Notes: generated by a model from the letters alone, not told the origin. DNA of 64,000 nt from an uncultured Oscillospiraceae bacterium (GCA_944385415.1 CALWXC010000001.1:1-64000), one strand, 5' to 3'; positions 1 to 8,360 are shown, counted from the stretch's first letter. A program made the numbers and translations.

Positions 1-143
1 AAATATGATCCCGTTGGCGTCCTCCGCCCCCGCCGCAAGAGCGGCGTCCAGCAGGCGGGCGTACATGACCTTGGCGGTGCTGCTGACCGGCAGCCCCAGC
101 ATGGCCCACGGCAGGGGCAGGCAGGGCGGCAGGGCGGCAGGGC
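1..143 (-). pseudogene. Remnant of a replication-initiator-like protein (cut by window edge)
   Basis: Read leftwards from about 143 to 1, an open frame encodes a stretch containing LGLPVSSTAKVMYARLLDA and then EDANGIIF. This resembles the conserved N-terminal segment of plasmid/ICE replication initiator proteins (RepA_N or helix-turn-helix replication initiators) of Clostridia, where LSSTAKVLYxLLLDR is typical. Upstream the frame runs through a short GGGCGGCA tandem repeat and reaches a stop without a plausible start or ribosome binding site, so the 5' end looks lost. The rest lies outside the window. The family call rests on a short match and is tentative. Confidence 0.35.
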
Positions 144-177
144 GGTGCCGGCGGTCAAAAATTCAACTGCTGGCCAA

Positions 178-358
178 GATGCGCCCCGGCCTGCGGAAGT
201 TCTCGACAACGGCGGGAAAATCAGGTAAAATGAAGCCGCAGGGCAAGAAAGAATGGCGTGAATTTCGTCTGCACCTGGATCTGGAACCGGATGAGCTTGA
301 AGAATACACCCAGGAGAATGTGCTCCCAGTGATCCCATACTTAGAGTTTACCGCATGA
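178..358 (+). other. Short open frame of unknown nature
   Basis: An ATG at 178 opens a 59-residue frame rich in charged residues (ending LEEYTQENVLPVIPYLEFTA). I do not recognise a family. It has no clear ribosome binding site, and it sits between a replication-initiator remnant and RHS debris, so it may be the tail of a destroyed gene. Reported because nothing else explains the stretch. Confidence 0.2.
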
Positions 359-424
359 GGCAATTTAGGAGGAGCGGGCACAGGGGAATGGAAAGATCTC
401 CGCCATCGTGGACCCCATGGGAAA

Positions 425-1364
425 AAGGAGACCTACCACTACGCCGGCCAGGGGCGGCTCGTCCGCAGGATCGACTGCGGGCGTGCCAACGCCCTTCCAG
501 TACGACAACGCGGGCAATCTGCTTCGGGATGATAAGGCGAAGTACACCTATGATGCCTTCAACCGGATGGTGAAGGTGGAGACCTTTGACGGCCATGTGC
601 AGGTGAACCGCTATGATCCGGAAGGCCTGCGCCATGAGATGGAGGAGAACGGGCGGCTGGTGCGGTTTATCTTCCACAAGGGGGAGGCCGTGGCGGAGCA
701 GGAGAAGAACAGCAACGTGATCCGCCTGATCCGCGGCTCGGAGCTGATCGCCCGGAGCAGCGACAGTGAGAGCGCCCGGACGTACTACCACTATGCCAGC
801 GACGAGATTGGGGCAACCACCCACATCGTCGATGAAAACGGCAACGTCAAGAACCGCTACGCCTACGACGCCTGGGGGAAGATTGAGGTCAAGGAGGAGA
901 CCATCCCCAACCGCTTCACCTACTACGGCCAGCAGATCGACCCCATTACCCAGCAGTATTACCTGCGGGCACGGTTCTATAACCCGGTCATTGGCCGCTT
1001 TACCCAGGAGGATACCTACCGGGGCGATGGGCTCAACCTGTATGCGTACTGCGCCAATAATCCAGTCTATTATGTTGATCCAAGTGGATACGCTTGTAAA
1101 GAAGGAAGTAAGGATTCATCGTATAAAGCACGTCAAGCGACAGAAGGAAGTGGTGCAGAGCATGATGAATACTTAGGAGATTCGATGTCAGTTGAGGAAG
1201 CAGCACGGTATAGTGAATACTGGCGTCAAAATGGCATAGGTTCAGATAAAACCTGGGAAGAGTTTATAAATGCCAATCCTAATAGAGGTATTGATGACTA
1301 CTTTAAAATACTGAAGGAAATGAGTCCTTGGCCAATAGGTGAAGAAGGAATATTCCCATTGTAA
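425..1364 (+). pseudogene. RHS/YD-repeat protein, 3' fragment with a frameshift and a C-terminal variable tail
   Basis: From about 495 the frame encodes YD repeats (FQYDNAGNL, YTYDAFNRM, NRYAYDAWG) and the highly conserved RHS core end (YYLRARFYNPVIGRFTQEDT, then GLNLYAYCANNPVYYVDPSGY). Residues after DPSGY form a tail in AT-rich DNA, as expected for the exchangeable toxin module, but it stops after about 90 residues at 1364. The upstream piece (ETYHYAGQGRLVRRIDC, from about 425) is in another frame, so a frameshift lies between about 480 and 495. RHS proteins normally exceed 1000 residues and no signal or full repeat region is present here. Probably a non-expressed C-terminal cassette. Confidence 0.75.
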
Positions 1365-1657
1365 ATTGTCTGATAATTACTGCTGATTATGAAGAGGAAA
1401 AAAGAAAATTAGTGATTCTGAAAGAGTCTGAAAACATAAGATCATTACTAATATATGACGATAAGGCTGATTGTGTAGCAGAAATAATGTCTCCTCACGG
1501 ATATACATTCGTCTCATTAAAAAATAATGCTGGTAATATTCTGGTGGTTGCTCGGGGAACGGATGATATAACTAAAGATCCGTTTGGAAGAAATGATTGG
1601 AACTTTGTGATTGATTTCGATAACTTTTATGTGCAAAAAAATTCAATCACACAATAA
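1361..1657 (+). CDS. Uncharacterised small protein in the RHS tail region (orphan toxin tail or immunity fragment)
   Basis: Immediately after the RHS tail, in another frame, an open frame runs to 1657 in AT-rich DNA. The only conventional start is GTG at 1412 (81 residues), but the frame is open back to 1361, so it could be the rest of a frameshifted toxin module or an immunity gene. It contains ILVVARGTDD followed by NDWNFVIDFD, faintly like the strand and D-W region of class 3 lipases. That resemblance is too short to name a function. No ribosome binding site supports independent translation. Confidence 0.35.
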   Translation, partial: VNCLIITADYEEEKRKLVILKESENIRSLLIYDDKADCVAEIMSPHGYTFVSLKNNAGNILVVARGTDDITKDPFGRNDWNFVIDFDNFYVQKNSITQ

Positions 1658-1689
1658 ATCAATTTTTAGAACCAATACCTTACATTTAT

Positions 1690-2103
1690 TGATGCGTACT
1701 GGACGGTGATACTGCGCCGGGTAGGGAAGCGGCCAGCGGCATCGACAACCAGACGGAGTTCGGCTACGACGCGGCGGGCAATCTGACCGAGATCACGGAC
1801 AACCAGGGGCGCAAGACCCGCATCGCCTACGACCTGCTCAACCGGGAAATCCGGCGCATCGAACGGGACGGCGGCGTGCAGCGCACCATCTATGACCGCA
1901 ACGGCCAGGTAGTACGGCTGATCCGGCCCAACGAGTACGACCCCCAGACAGACGGGGGCGAGGGCTTCCAGTCCACCTACGACGCCCAGGGGCGCGTGCT
2001 CACGGTGCTCAGCCCGGAGGGGCAGGTGCTCCAGACCAACACCTACGACGCGTCGGGCCGGCTGCTCCAGCGGCTGGACGGCATGGGCGGCGGCAAGGGA
2101 TGA
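1690..2103 (+). pseudogene. RHS/YD-repeat fragment without ends
   Basis: The frame ending at TGA 2101-2103 encodes further YD repeats (EFGYDAAGNLTEIT, RIAYDLLNREI, QSTYDAQGRVL, TNTYDASGRLLQRLDG) but has no start or ribosome binding site. It would belong upstream of a complete RHS core, yet it lies downstream of the core fragment at 425-1364. This order implies recombination between RHS repeats or several C-terminal cassettes from one ancestral gene. Confidence 0.7.
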
Positions 2104-2157
2104 TAATCGTTGCAGCAGGAAAACATACAAAGACAGAACTTACAGAGAGACAACCGC

Positions 2158-3117
2158 ATGAAAAACGAAGCACAGACAAGAATCCTCGCATTGCTCCATT
2201 ACTTACACCACGAAAGCGATGAAAAGCACCCCGCCTCCGCACAGGATATCCTGAAATACTGGCAGAGCAAAGGGATCGGGGCAAGCCGCAAGAGCGTATA
2301 TAACGACATCGCCCTGCTGATTGAGCTGGGCGTTGACATCGTGTGTGTCAAGAGCACACAGAATCTCTATTTCATTGGGGCCCGGCTGTTTGAACTGCCG
2401 GAGCTGAAGCTTCTGGTGGACGCCGTGGAGTCCTCCCAGTTCATCACACCGAAAAAGAGTGAGGAACTCATTCAAAAGCTGGGACAGATGGCCAGCAGAT
2501 GGCAGGCAGAAAAGCTGAACCGGCGCATTTATATGGGCGGGACTTCCAAACCGGAAAACGAGGCCATCTATTATATTGTCGATACGCTCCAGACGGCGAT
2601 CCAAGAGAAAAAGCAGGTCACTTTCCAGTATTATGAGTATCTCCCCACCAAGGAGAAGGTCTTAAAGCATGAGGGATACCACTATCAATTCAGCCCCTAT
2701 GCCCTGATCTGGAGCCGGGATTTTTACTATGTAGTGGGCTGGTCGGAGAAACATGGCAAGCTGGCCCAATTCCGAGTGGATCGGATGACGGGCATAGAGC
2801 GGTTGGATCTGCCCGGCAGACAAATGCCGGACTTTGATCCCGCCGAGTATGTCCAAAAGGTCTTTGGGATGTACCCGGATGATCTGCAGACAGTGACCCT
2901 CCTCTGCAAAAACCACCTGATGCGCAGCGTGATAGATCGTTTTGGAGAGACAGTCCAGACCAAGGTGGTGGACGATGATCATTTCCTTGCCACAGTGGAA
3001 GTGGCGCCCAGCCCGCCCTTCTTTGCCTGGGTGTTCACCTTCGCCGGGGAGATCCGCATTGTGTCCCCTGAGAATGTGCTGGAGGAAATGCGGGAAATGG
3101 CAGGCTGGCTGCAATAA
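2158..3117 (+). CDS. WYL-domain transcriptional regulator
   Basis: A 319-residue DNA-binding regulator with an N-terminal winged helix-turn-helix (about residues 1-60, AQDILKYWQSKGIGASRKSV) and a WYL ligand-binding domain (about 150-230, with FSPYALIWSRDFYYVVGWSE and the FRVDRM strand). WYL regulators are often linked to mobile elements, defence or stress responses, and many bind nucleotides or nucleic acid; that is family knowledge. ATG 2158 was chosen because the helix-turn-helix begins just after it. A strong hairpin terminator follows the stop. Its target is not visible; proximity suggests regulation of mobile-element genes. Confidence 0.85.
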   Translation: MKNEAQTRILALLHYLHHESDEKHPASAQDILKYWQSKGIGASRKSVYNDIALLIELGVDIVCVKSTQNLYFIGARLFELPELKLLVDAVESSQFITPKKSEELIQKLGQMASRWQAEKLNRRIYMGGTSKPENEAIYYIVDTLQTAIQEKKQVTFQYYEYLPTKEKVLKHEGYHYQFSPYALIWSRDFYYVVGWSEKHGKLAQFRVDRMTGIERLDLPGRQMPDFDPAEYVQKVFGMYPDDLQTVTLLCKNHLMRSVIDRFGETVQTKVVDDDHFLATVEVAPSPPFFAWVFTFAGEIRIVSPENVLEEMREMAGWLQ

Positions 3118-3124
3118 GTTTCCA

Positions 3125-3152
3125 GGAGGTGTCCCCAATCGGGGACACCTCC
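3125..3152 (+). terminator. Perfect 12-bp hairpin terminator after the WYL gene
   Basis: GGAGGTGTCCCC, loop AATC, then the exact complement. It starts eight bases after the WYL stop and separates that gene from the XRE-ImmA promoter. Confidence 0.8.
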
Positions 3153-3163
3153 TTGTTGCCCCC

Positions 3164-3192
3164 TTGATAATCGAACATTTGTTTGCTATACT
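3164..3192 (+). promoter_or_regulatory. Sigma-A promoter with an embedded LexA/SOS-like box
   Basis: TTGATA (3164-3169) and TATACT (3187-3192) are 17 bases apart. The spacer contains CGAACATTTGTTTG (3172-3185), which matches the Gram-positive LexA box CGAACRNRYGTTYC at most positions and is a near palindrome. This would couple the downstream XRE-ImmA pair to DNA damage, as in several integrative elements. The site is read directly; the regulation is inferred. Confidence 0.7.
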
Positions 3193-3241
3193 GGCGGTGT
3201 TAGTTCTCTGACCAGGGAACAACAGAATCGGAGGTGATGAG

Positions 3242-3613
3242 ATGAAGCAGACCTTTGGAGCCTTTGTGCGGGAACACCGAAAAGCCAGGGGCATGACGCT
3301 CCGGGGCCTGGCGGCTCGATTGGGCATCGCGCCTGTGTACATGAGCAACATCGAGACAGACCGGAAGCCGGCTCCGTCCCAGGAGTATCTGGACAAGCTG
3401 GCGGCAGAATTCCTGCTGGATAAGGCCGGCTACGAGGAACTCCTGGATCTGGCCGCGAAGTCAAGGGAACAGCGCGTGTCCGCCGATCTGCCGGAGTACA
3501 TCATGGAACGGGACATCGTCCGGGCGGCCCTGCGCACAGCCAAAGAGGTGGACGCCACGGACGAGGAGTGGCAGGAGTTTATCGACCGGCTGACAAGGCG
3601 GAAAGAGGTATGA
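3242..3613 (+). CDS. XRE-family helix-turn-helix regulator
   Basis: A 123-residue protein with an HTH_3 domain at about residues 5-65 (MTLRGLAARLGIAPVYMSNIETDRKPAP) and a C-terminal helical region. An upstream GGAGGTGATGAG serves as ribosome binding site. The stop overlaps the start of the ImmA-type protease in an ATGA arrangement, so the two are translationally coupled. In ICEBs1-type systems an XRE repressor (ImmR) is cleaved by its neighbour ImmA to release element genes; the same logic is inferred here. Confidence 0.88.
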   Translation: MKQTFGAFVREHRKARGMTLRGLAARLGIAPVYMSNIETDRKPAPSQEYLDKLAAEFLLDKAGYEELLDLAAKSREQRVSADLPEYIMERDIVRAALRTAKEVDATDEEWQEFIDRLTRRKEV

Positions 3614-4230
3614 CAGAGGGGGTGGCTATGGTGAGACTGTTTTACAGTGAATACGGGATCGAGAATATTGCCCGCCGGGTGCTGACCGCCTATGATGCCC
3701 GGCTCTATTACGGCCAGCCCTCCGCCATTCCCATCGAGGACCTGATCGAAGCCAACGGGCTCTCCCTGGAGTATCAATACCTGCGGAAAAACGGCCGCAT
3801 CCTGGGCAAGACCATTTTTGATGACGGCCTGGAGGCGGTCTATGATATGGAGCGTCATGAATATACTCTGTTCCCGGTGCGGGCAGGTACGATCCTGGTG
3901 GATGCGTCCCTCTGCGAAGAAGATGCCAGCACAGGACGGTTCCGCTTTACCTGCGCCCATGAGCTGGCGCACTGGTGCCTCCATAAAAAGCTCTATCTGG
4001 GCACCGGAGAGAGCGCGGCGCTGATGCCCGCGGCGAAGGAGACAGATATGGAATACCAGGCAAATCTATTGGGCTCCGCGATCCTCATGCCTCTGGCGCA
4101 GGTCAAGCGGTGCTTTTACCAGCTGCGCCCAGGCCGGACCTCCAAGCAGATCGTTGCGGAGGCGGCGGAGTTGTTTCAGGTGTCCAAGCAGGCTATGCAG
4201 ATTCGCTTGGAAGCACATAATTTGCTCTGA
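3610..4230 (+). CDS. ImmA/IrrE-family metallopeptidase
   Basis: A 206-residue COG2856/DUF955 protease. The zinc motif HELAH lies at about residues 117-121 inside CAHELAHWCLHKK, and an acidic stretch with the third ligand follows (about 138-146, KETDMEYQANLLGSAI). The C-terminal part resembles a helix-turn-helix (SKQAMQIRLEAHNLL). ATG 3610 overlaps the XRE stop; an alternative start is ATG 3628 with its own purine-rich leader. Family members cleave a partner XRE repressor, so the likely substrate is the upstream protein. Confidence 0.9.
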   Translation: MTEGVAMVRLFYSEYGIENIARRVLTAYDARLYYGQPSAIPIEDLIEANGLSLEYQYLRKNGRILGKTIFDDGLEAVYDMERHEYTLFPVRAGTILVDASLCEEDASTGRFRFTCAHELAHWCLHKKLYLGTGESAALMPAAKETDMEYQANLLGSAILMPLAQVKRCFYQLRPGRTSKQIVAEAAELFQVSKQAMQIRLEAHNLL

Positions 4231-4334
4231 GCCTGGTATGGGAAGAGAAAGGCCGCCATTCCCAAACCAGTTCCCCAGTTTTACGATGTGTGTTTTGTTC
4301 GCAGTTCAGCGAACGCGGAAGGAGGAGGGATAGC

Positions 4335-4877
4335 ATGAGGAAAGAGAGCGTCACTGTCCAGAAGTGCAAGAAACAGATGGCCTCCCTTGGATTTGACAGC
4401 CAATTGGCCTACCACCGGGTAAAGTTGATTTTGAAGACCTACCGGGACGTGGTATGGGTTCTCAGCGAGCGTGCGGAGGAACTGCGTGAATACGCATGGG
4501 AACTCGGGAACCGGGACGCTGATGCCGGCCTCTGCTATCTGGAAAACTTTGCCCCGGATATCGACCTCCAGGAATTTGAGGAAAGAGTCTGCTGTGTCAT
4601 GGAGAGCCGCATGCTGGTGGATGTGATCGACCGGGCCCTGCTCCGGCTGAAACGGTACCCAGGCCGCGGAGAACTCTACTATGAGATCCTGACCAAGCAA
4701 TTCATCTATCGGTTCAACAGTACAGAAAAGGAACTGTTGGACGAGCTGAATATGGAGCGAAGTGTATTTTATGACCGGAAGCGGGAGGCGCTTTTTCTGT
4801 TTTCTGTCTGCCTCTTTGGGTATGCTGTTCCTGAACTGCAGAAAGAACTGGAGGCGCCCCGACTATTTCCCGACTGA
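4335..4877 (+). CDS. Mobile-element hypothetical protein with sigma-region-4-like C-terminus
   Basis: A 180-residue, mostly helical protein that starts at ATG 4335 behind a strong GGAGGAGGG site. The C-terminal third (ELLDELNMERSVFYDRKREALFLFSVCLFG) looks like the helix-turn-helix of phage ArpU/late-regulator or sigma-70 region 4 proteins. I know no experimental function. It lies between the XRE-ImmA pair and a sigma-like gene, so a role in element transcription control is plausible. Confidence 0.6.
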   Translation: MRKESVTVQKCKKQMASLGFDSQLAYHRVKLILKTYRDVVWVLSERAEELREYAWELGNRDADAGLCYLENFAPDIDLQEFEERVCCVMESRMLVDVIDRALLRLKRYPGRGELYYEILTKQFIYRFNSTEKELLDELNMERSVFYDRKREALFLFSVCLFGYAVPELQKELEAPRLFPD

Positions 4878-4984
4878 TTCCCGATGAAAAACCGACCTAA
4901 TCCCTACTCCATTCCGACTTTTACCCTGCTATACTCGGTACAGTGGCAGGTATGCGCAAAAATGAATCATTCCAGTCAGTAAGG

Positions 4985-5083
4985 CCCCAGGCGCCGGGAA
5001 AGCGCCTGGGGTCTTACCGCTCCTGCCGCAATATGGCGGCAGGAGTTTGCCGGGGACGCTGAAATGCGTCCCCGGCTTTTTTT
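4985..5083 (+). terminator. Three tandem perfect hairpins, the last a rho-independent terminator
   Basis: Hairpin 1: arms 4985-4994 and 5002-5011 (CCCCAGGCGC). Hairpin 2: arms 5020-5029 and 5036-5045 (CTCCTGCCGC). Hairpin 3: arms 5049-5059 and 5066-5076 (GCCGGGGACGC) followed by seven T residues at 5077-5083. The last is a classic terminator. Three perfect GC-rich stems in a row in under 100 bases suggest an insulating or attenuating leader rather than a simple gene end. Confidence 0.8.
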
Positions 5084-5142
5084 CTGCCCGGTACCAGGAG
5101 GATCGGTGTGGGCTGGGAGGCTTATATCGCCAAGTACCCCTG

Positions 5143-5179
5143 ATTTCAAGATTTTGATTTCCCATCAAAATCTTGAAAT
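5143..5179. promoter_or_regulatory. Perfect 16-bp inverted repeat just upstream of a sigma-like gene
   Basis: Arms 5143-5158 and 5164-5179 (ATTTCAAGATTTTGAT and its complement) flank the five-base loop TTCCC. The right arm ends three bases before the GGAGG site of the gene at 5195. It could be an operator dyad or an RNA hairpin that controls access to the ribosome binding site. Confidence 0.7.
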
Positions 5180-5194
5180 TTGGAGGAACGGCAA

Positions 5195-5635
5195 ATGGAT
5201 GCCAATACAAAATATACCCTTATCGTTTTCAATACCTGTACGCAGAAATTCGAAGAAGTTACAGTGACCGAGGAGGTCTATCGCGCTTATTGCAGGACTG
5301 GCTGGAATATCAAAGATAATGACCAGAGTTTCTTTGACCATGAGATCCAGTTAAGTGGGATGATCGGCAGTCAGGATGGCGCATACGAAAACTTCCGTGA
5401 ATTTGTTGACACTGTAAATACTCCCGAGAATATCATCTTTGACCAAATGGAAAAGGAGGATCTGTATCAAGCAGTTTCAGCATTGCCTGCTACGGATCGA
5501 GCTCTGGTACAGGGATTGTTTTTTGAAGGTATGACTGAGCGGGAATATGCTGAACAGATGGGGGTATTTCGTAACGCTGTTCATGAGAAAAAAGTGCGGC
5601 TAATTAAAAAACTCAGAAAATTTTTGGAAAATTGA
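5195..5635 (+). CDS. Small sigma-70-like factor of integrative elements (TcpS/Tn916 Orf7-like)
   Basis: A 146-residue protein whose C-terminal half has a sigma region 4 helix-turn-helix (LPATDRALVQGLFFEGMTER then EYAEQMGVFRNAVHEKKVRL). Many Clostridial ICEs carry such proteins in their regulatory module, and that is the basis for the call. ATG 5195 follows GGAGGAAC (5182-5189). The perfect inverted repeat at 5143-5179 sits directly upstream. Region 2, needed for a complete sigma factor, is not obvious, so it may be an activator. Confidence 0.75.
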   Translation: MDANTKYTLIVFNTCTQKFEEVTVTEEVYRAYCRTGWNIKDNDQSFFDHEIQLSGMIGSQDGAYENFREFVDTVNTPENIIFDQMEKEDLYQAVSALPATDRALVQGLFFEGMTEREYAEQMGVFRNAVHEKKVRLIKKLRKFLEN

Positions 5636-6363
5636 ATTTTGGAGCTGTGCAAAATGCGGACTTCTTCCCCTATACAAGCGAGAAGAAAGAGCTTCTCGGT
5701 TGTTCCTTGAAAACAGAATATCCGATCATCTGAATACCTTCCTGACGGGGCCCTCTGAACAAGGGCAAGCGACGCTGGAGGATGCGCCAAGACCACCTGT
5801 AGATGCACAGCGCAGGGTTGCAGACGAAGACACCCATACTTTTCTGTTCGGTTCTGACAACCAGGCTGATCCACATCTATCAACGACGGCCAAATAAGGT
5901 GCCGAGCGGTTCCATCCGTCCGCAAAACAGCCGATGGCAAGCTGTATCGCAATGACTCCGTCAGGGACAATGATACTTCCGTCCAGTCCCAGCCCCCGGT
6001 GGTTCGGGGATCAAGCAAGGAGGGCGGCCGACAGAGATCCTGCCGGGGGTGAGACTCCCATGACGCGGTGGAGCCAGCCGCGGTTCAGATGGCCGCCCTA
6101 CAGAGCCGGTGCCGGCGGCACAGGCTCTCGCGCTTGGGGAAGTAGTGTCGAATACAAGCGCAGCAGAAAGACAACACAAATGTGAAGTCTTGATATCAGA
6201 AGCCATGGGGATCGCTCTTGCCCCTGCTTCAGTCTCCAGTTAATGAGGATCTTTTTATGATGTAAATCCTAAATGAACACTGGAGAAATTGGAGTTACTC
6301 AAGGACGGGAGCGGTCCCTATTTTTGTGGTATTAAGCCGCAGCTTTTTAAGGAGGTGCATCCT
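5636..6363. other. 728-base stretch without a recognisable gene
   Basis: Both strands were read. Open frames are short, lack ribosome binding sites and show no recognisable motif. Base composition is similar to the flanking mobile DNA. It may be a deletion scar of the element or a conserved noncoding segment; nothing in it can be named. Confidence 0.5.
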
Positions 6364-6738
6364 ATGAAAACATATCCAATCCACGAGATCCATCGAGGCG
6401 AACTTTATTACGCAGATCTGAGGCCAGTAGTTGGATCTGAGCAGGGAGGCATACGTCCTGTGCTTATTCTCCAAAACGATGTGGGCAACCGGCATAGCCC
6501 TACAGTGATAGCCGCTCCCATTACAAGCAAGACAGGGAAAACACAGTTACCCACCCATGTCAGTCTGGACAAGCAATCGAGCGGCCTGCGCTGTGGTTCC
6601 ACGATCCTTTTGGAGCAGCTCCGTACCATTGACAAGTCCAGACTCAAAGGAAAGATTGGGATATTAAGCGGTCCTGAAATGAAACGGATCGACTGGGCGC
6701 TCGGGATCAGCGTTGGTTTGGCAGAAGGATACGGTTGA
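6364..6738 (+). CDS. MazF/PemK-family endoribonuclease toxin, orphan
   Basis: A 124-residue PemK-like toxin that would cleave mRNA. It carries the family N-terminal motif IHRGELYYADLRPVVGSEQ (residues 7-25), the RPVLILQND strand with PTVIAAPITSK, and the LEQLRTIDKSRL segment. ATG 6364 follows AAGGAGGTGC at 6349-6358. No antitoxin frame is visible in the 700 bases upstream or directly downstream, so it may be an orphan, as is frequent for the chromosomal ndoA-type gene when its antitoxin is lost, or be inhibited in trans. Confidence 0.88.
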   Translation: MKTYPIHEIHRGELYYADLRPVVGSEQGGIRPVLILQNDVGNRHSPTVIAAPITSKTGKTQLPTHVSLDKQSSGLRCGSTILLEQLRTIDKSRLKGKIGILSGPEMKRIDWALGISVGLAEGYG

Positions 6739-6918
6739 AATATTAAGCTGTGCGACCGCAATCCACTGGGGTAATCCCTTTACAAATATCTGAATGTGAC
6801 GCCGGAATAGCGGCGCGTCACACATTTTGCGCAATTGTTGCGGAAGTTTTCGTTGGCCTTGATGAATAGATAATTCAGGAGTTTTGTGGCATTTTGGTAT
6901 AACAAAAGAGGAGGTGGT

Positions 6919-7578
6919 ATGATGGAATACAGAGAAGTGTACTTTCGGATTCGCAGCGCCTATCAGTACGACAGCGGCTGGCCGGATAAGGGCGCCGAGC
7001 GCGCCTTCCGGGAGGAGAGCCGCGCGCTGTTTCAGTCGGCGGGCTGGGAGCTGCACCCCGCCAGGGAGGACAGCGGCTCCAGCGACACGGTCACCAAGGG
7101 CCAGCAGGATCTGTATCTCCACCCCATGAATTTCAGCGGAGTGATCCGGATCGATGAGATCCCCCAGCTCCAGTCGCTCTTGGAGGGGGCGCAGACCTTC
7201 CAATGCCAGGGGGTGGACTGCTACGAGCGGTACTGGGAGCTCACAGACGCGGAGTATCTGGCACAGCTGGAGGCCCGGCGCGAGGAGATCATAGAGGCCA
7301 TTCTGGAGCGGTACCAAACGAAACGGAAGAACCTGTATGTCACAGGGCCGGCCGAGCTGAACGTTGCGAAACAGTTCTCTGTCCATAGGCTCTGCGACAA
7401 GGATGGAAAAAACAACCTGGCAAACCGCTATGTGAGGGAGCTGGTGGAGCAGCTCATTCAGGAGGGAAAACTGGTAACAGCGGAAACCAAGAATGGGCGT
7501 GGCATCCGCACAGCCACCGGCGCGGAACTCCGGCAGCGGGAAGGCCCTCTGCCGGGACAGCAGCAGATGACCCTGTAA
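6919..7578 (+). CDS. Conserved-looking mobile-element protein of unknown function
   Basis: A 219-residue soluble protein starting at ATG 6919 or 6922 behind GAGGAGGTGG. It is rich in charged residues, has no membrane segment and no catalytic motif I recognise. The middle (residues about 105-135) is helical and acidic or basic in turn. It lies 20 bases upstream of a metallophosphoesterase and is probably cotranscribed with it, so the two may act together in element maintenance. No function is claimed. Confidence 0.7.
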   Translation: MMEYREVYFRIRSAYQYDSGWPDKGAERAFREESRALFQSAGWELHPAREDSGSSDTVTKGQQDLYLHPMNFSGVIRIDEIPQLQSLLEGAQTFQCQGVDCYERYWELTDAEYLAQLEARREEIIEAILERYQTKRKNLYVTGPAELNVAKQFSVHRLCDKDGKNNLANRYVRELVEQLIQEGKLVTAETKNGRGIRTATGAELRQREGPLPGQQQMTL

Positions 7579-7598
7579 GCGGGGCGAGAGGTGATCAG

Positions 7599-8348
7599 AT
7601 GTCGGTTTTTATTACAGGCGATACCCACGGCGGATTCCAGCGGTTTGGGAGCAAATACTTCCCCCAACAGAAAAACATGGGCCGTGAGGACTATCTGATC
7701 GTTACCGGCGATTTTGGAGGGCTGTGGGACGGCGGTCCCAAGGACCAATACTGGTTGGACTGGCTGGAGGAGAAACCCTTTACCACCCTCTTTGTGGATG
7801 GGAACCATGAGAATTTCGACCTCTTGAACGCTCTTCCGGAGAGGGAGTGGAACGGTGGGCGGGTCCATGCGGTGCGGGAACACATCCTGCACCTGATGCG
7901 GGGACAGGTCTTCACCTTCGGCGGCCTCACCTGGTTCACCATGGGCGGCGCGTCCTCCCACGATATCCAGGACGGCATCCTGGACCCCGCCGATCCGGAC
8001 TTCGAGGGGCAGTATTGGCTGATGCGCCGACTGCGGGCCATGTTCCGGGTGAAGGGGGTGTCCTGGTGGCCGGAGGAGCTGCCCAGCGTGGAGGAATACA
8101 GCGAGGCGCTTACAAATCTGGAACGGGTAAGCTGGACGGTGGACTGCATCCTGACCCACTGCGCCCCCAGCAGCATCGTCAAAAAACTCGATCCCAGCTA
8201 TGGGACAGATGAACTGACAGACTTCCTTGAAACTGTCAAAGAGCGATGCCGGTTCGCCTACTGGTTCTTCGGACACTATCATAGGAACCAAATCGTGGAT
8301 GAGCGATACATCCTCCAGTGGGAGCAAATCTCCGAGCTGGAGATCTGA
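7599..8348 (+). CDS. Calcineurin-like metallophosphoesterase
   Basis: A 249-residue phosphoesterase with the complete five-block metal signature: GDTHG (residues 7-11), GDFGG (37-41), GNHE (68-71), a histidine block in LTHCAP (about 188) and FGHYH (about 228). Such enzymes hydrolyse phosphodiesters or phosphomonoesters with two metal ions. The substrate cannot be told from sequence. GAGGTGATCAG just upstream serves translation. Similar genes occur as cargo on Clostridial integrative elements. A strong terminator follows. Confidence 0.9.
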   Translation: MSVFITGDTHGGFQRFGSKYFPQQKNMGREDYLIVTGDFGGLWDGGPKDQYWLDWLEEKPFTTLFVDGNHENFDLLNALPEREWNGGRVHAVREHILHLMRGQVFTFGGLTWFTMGGASSHDIQDGILDPADPDFEGQYWLMRRLRAMFRVKGVSWWPEELPSVEEYSEALTNLERVSWTVDCILTHCAPSSIVKKLDPSYGTDELTDFLETVKERCRFAYWFFGHYHRNQIVDERYILQWEQISELEI

Positions 8349-8360
8349 GGACGATGAACA

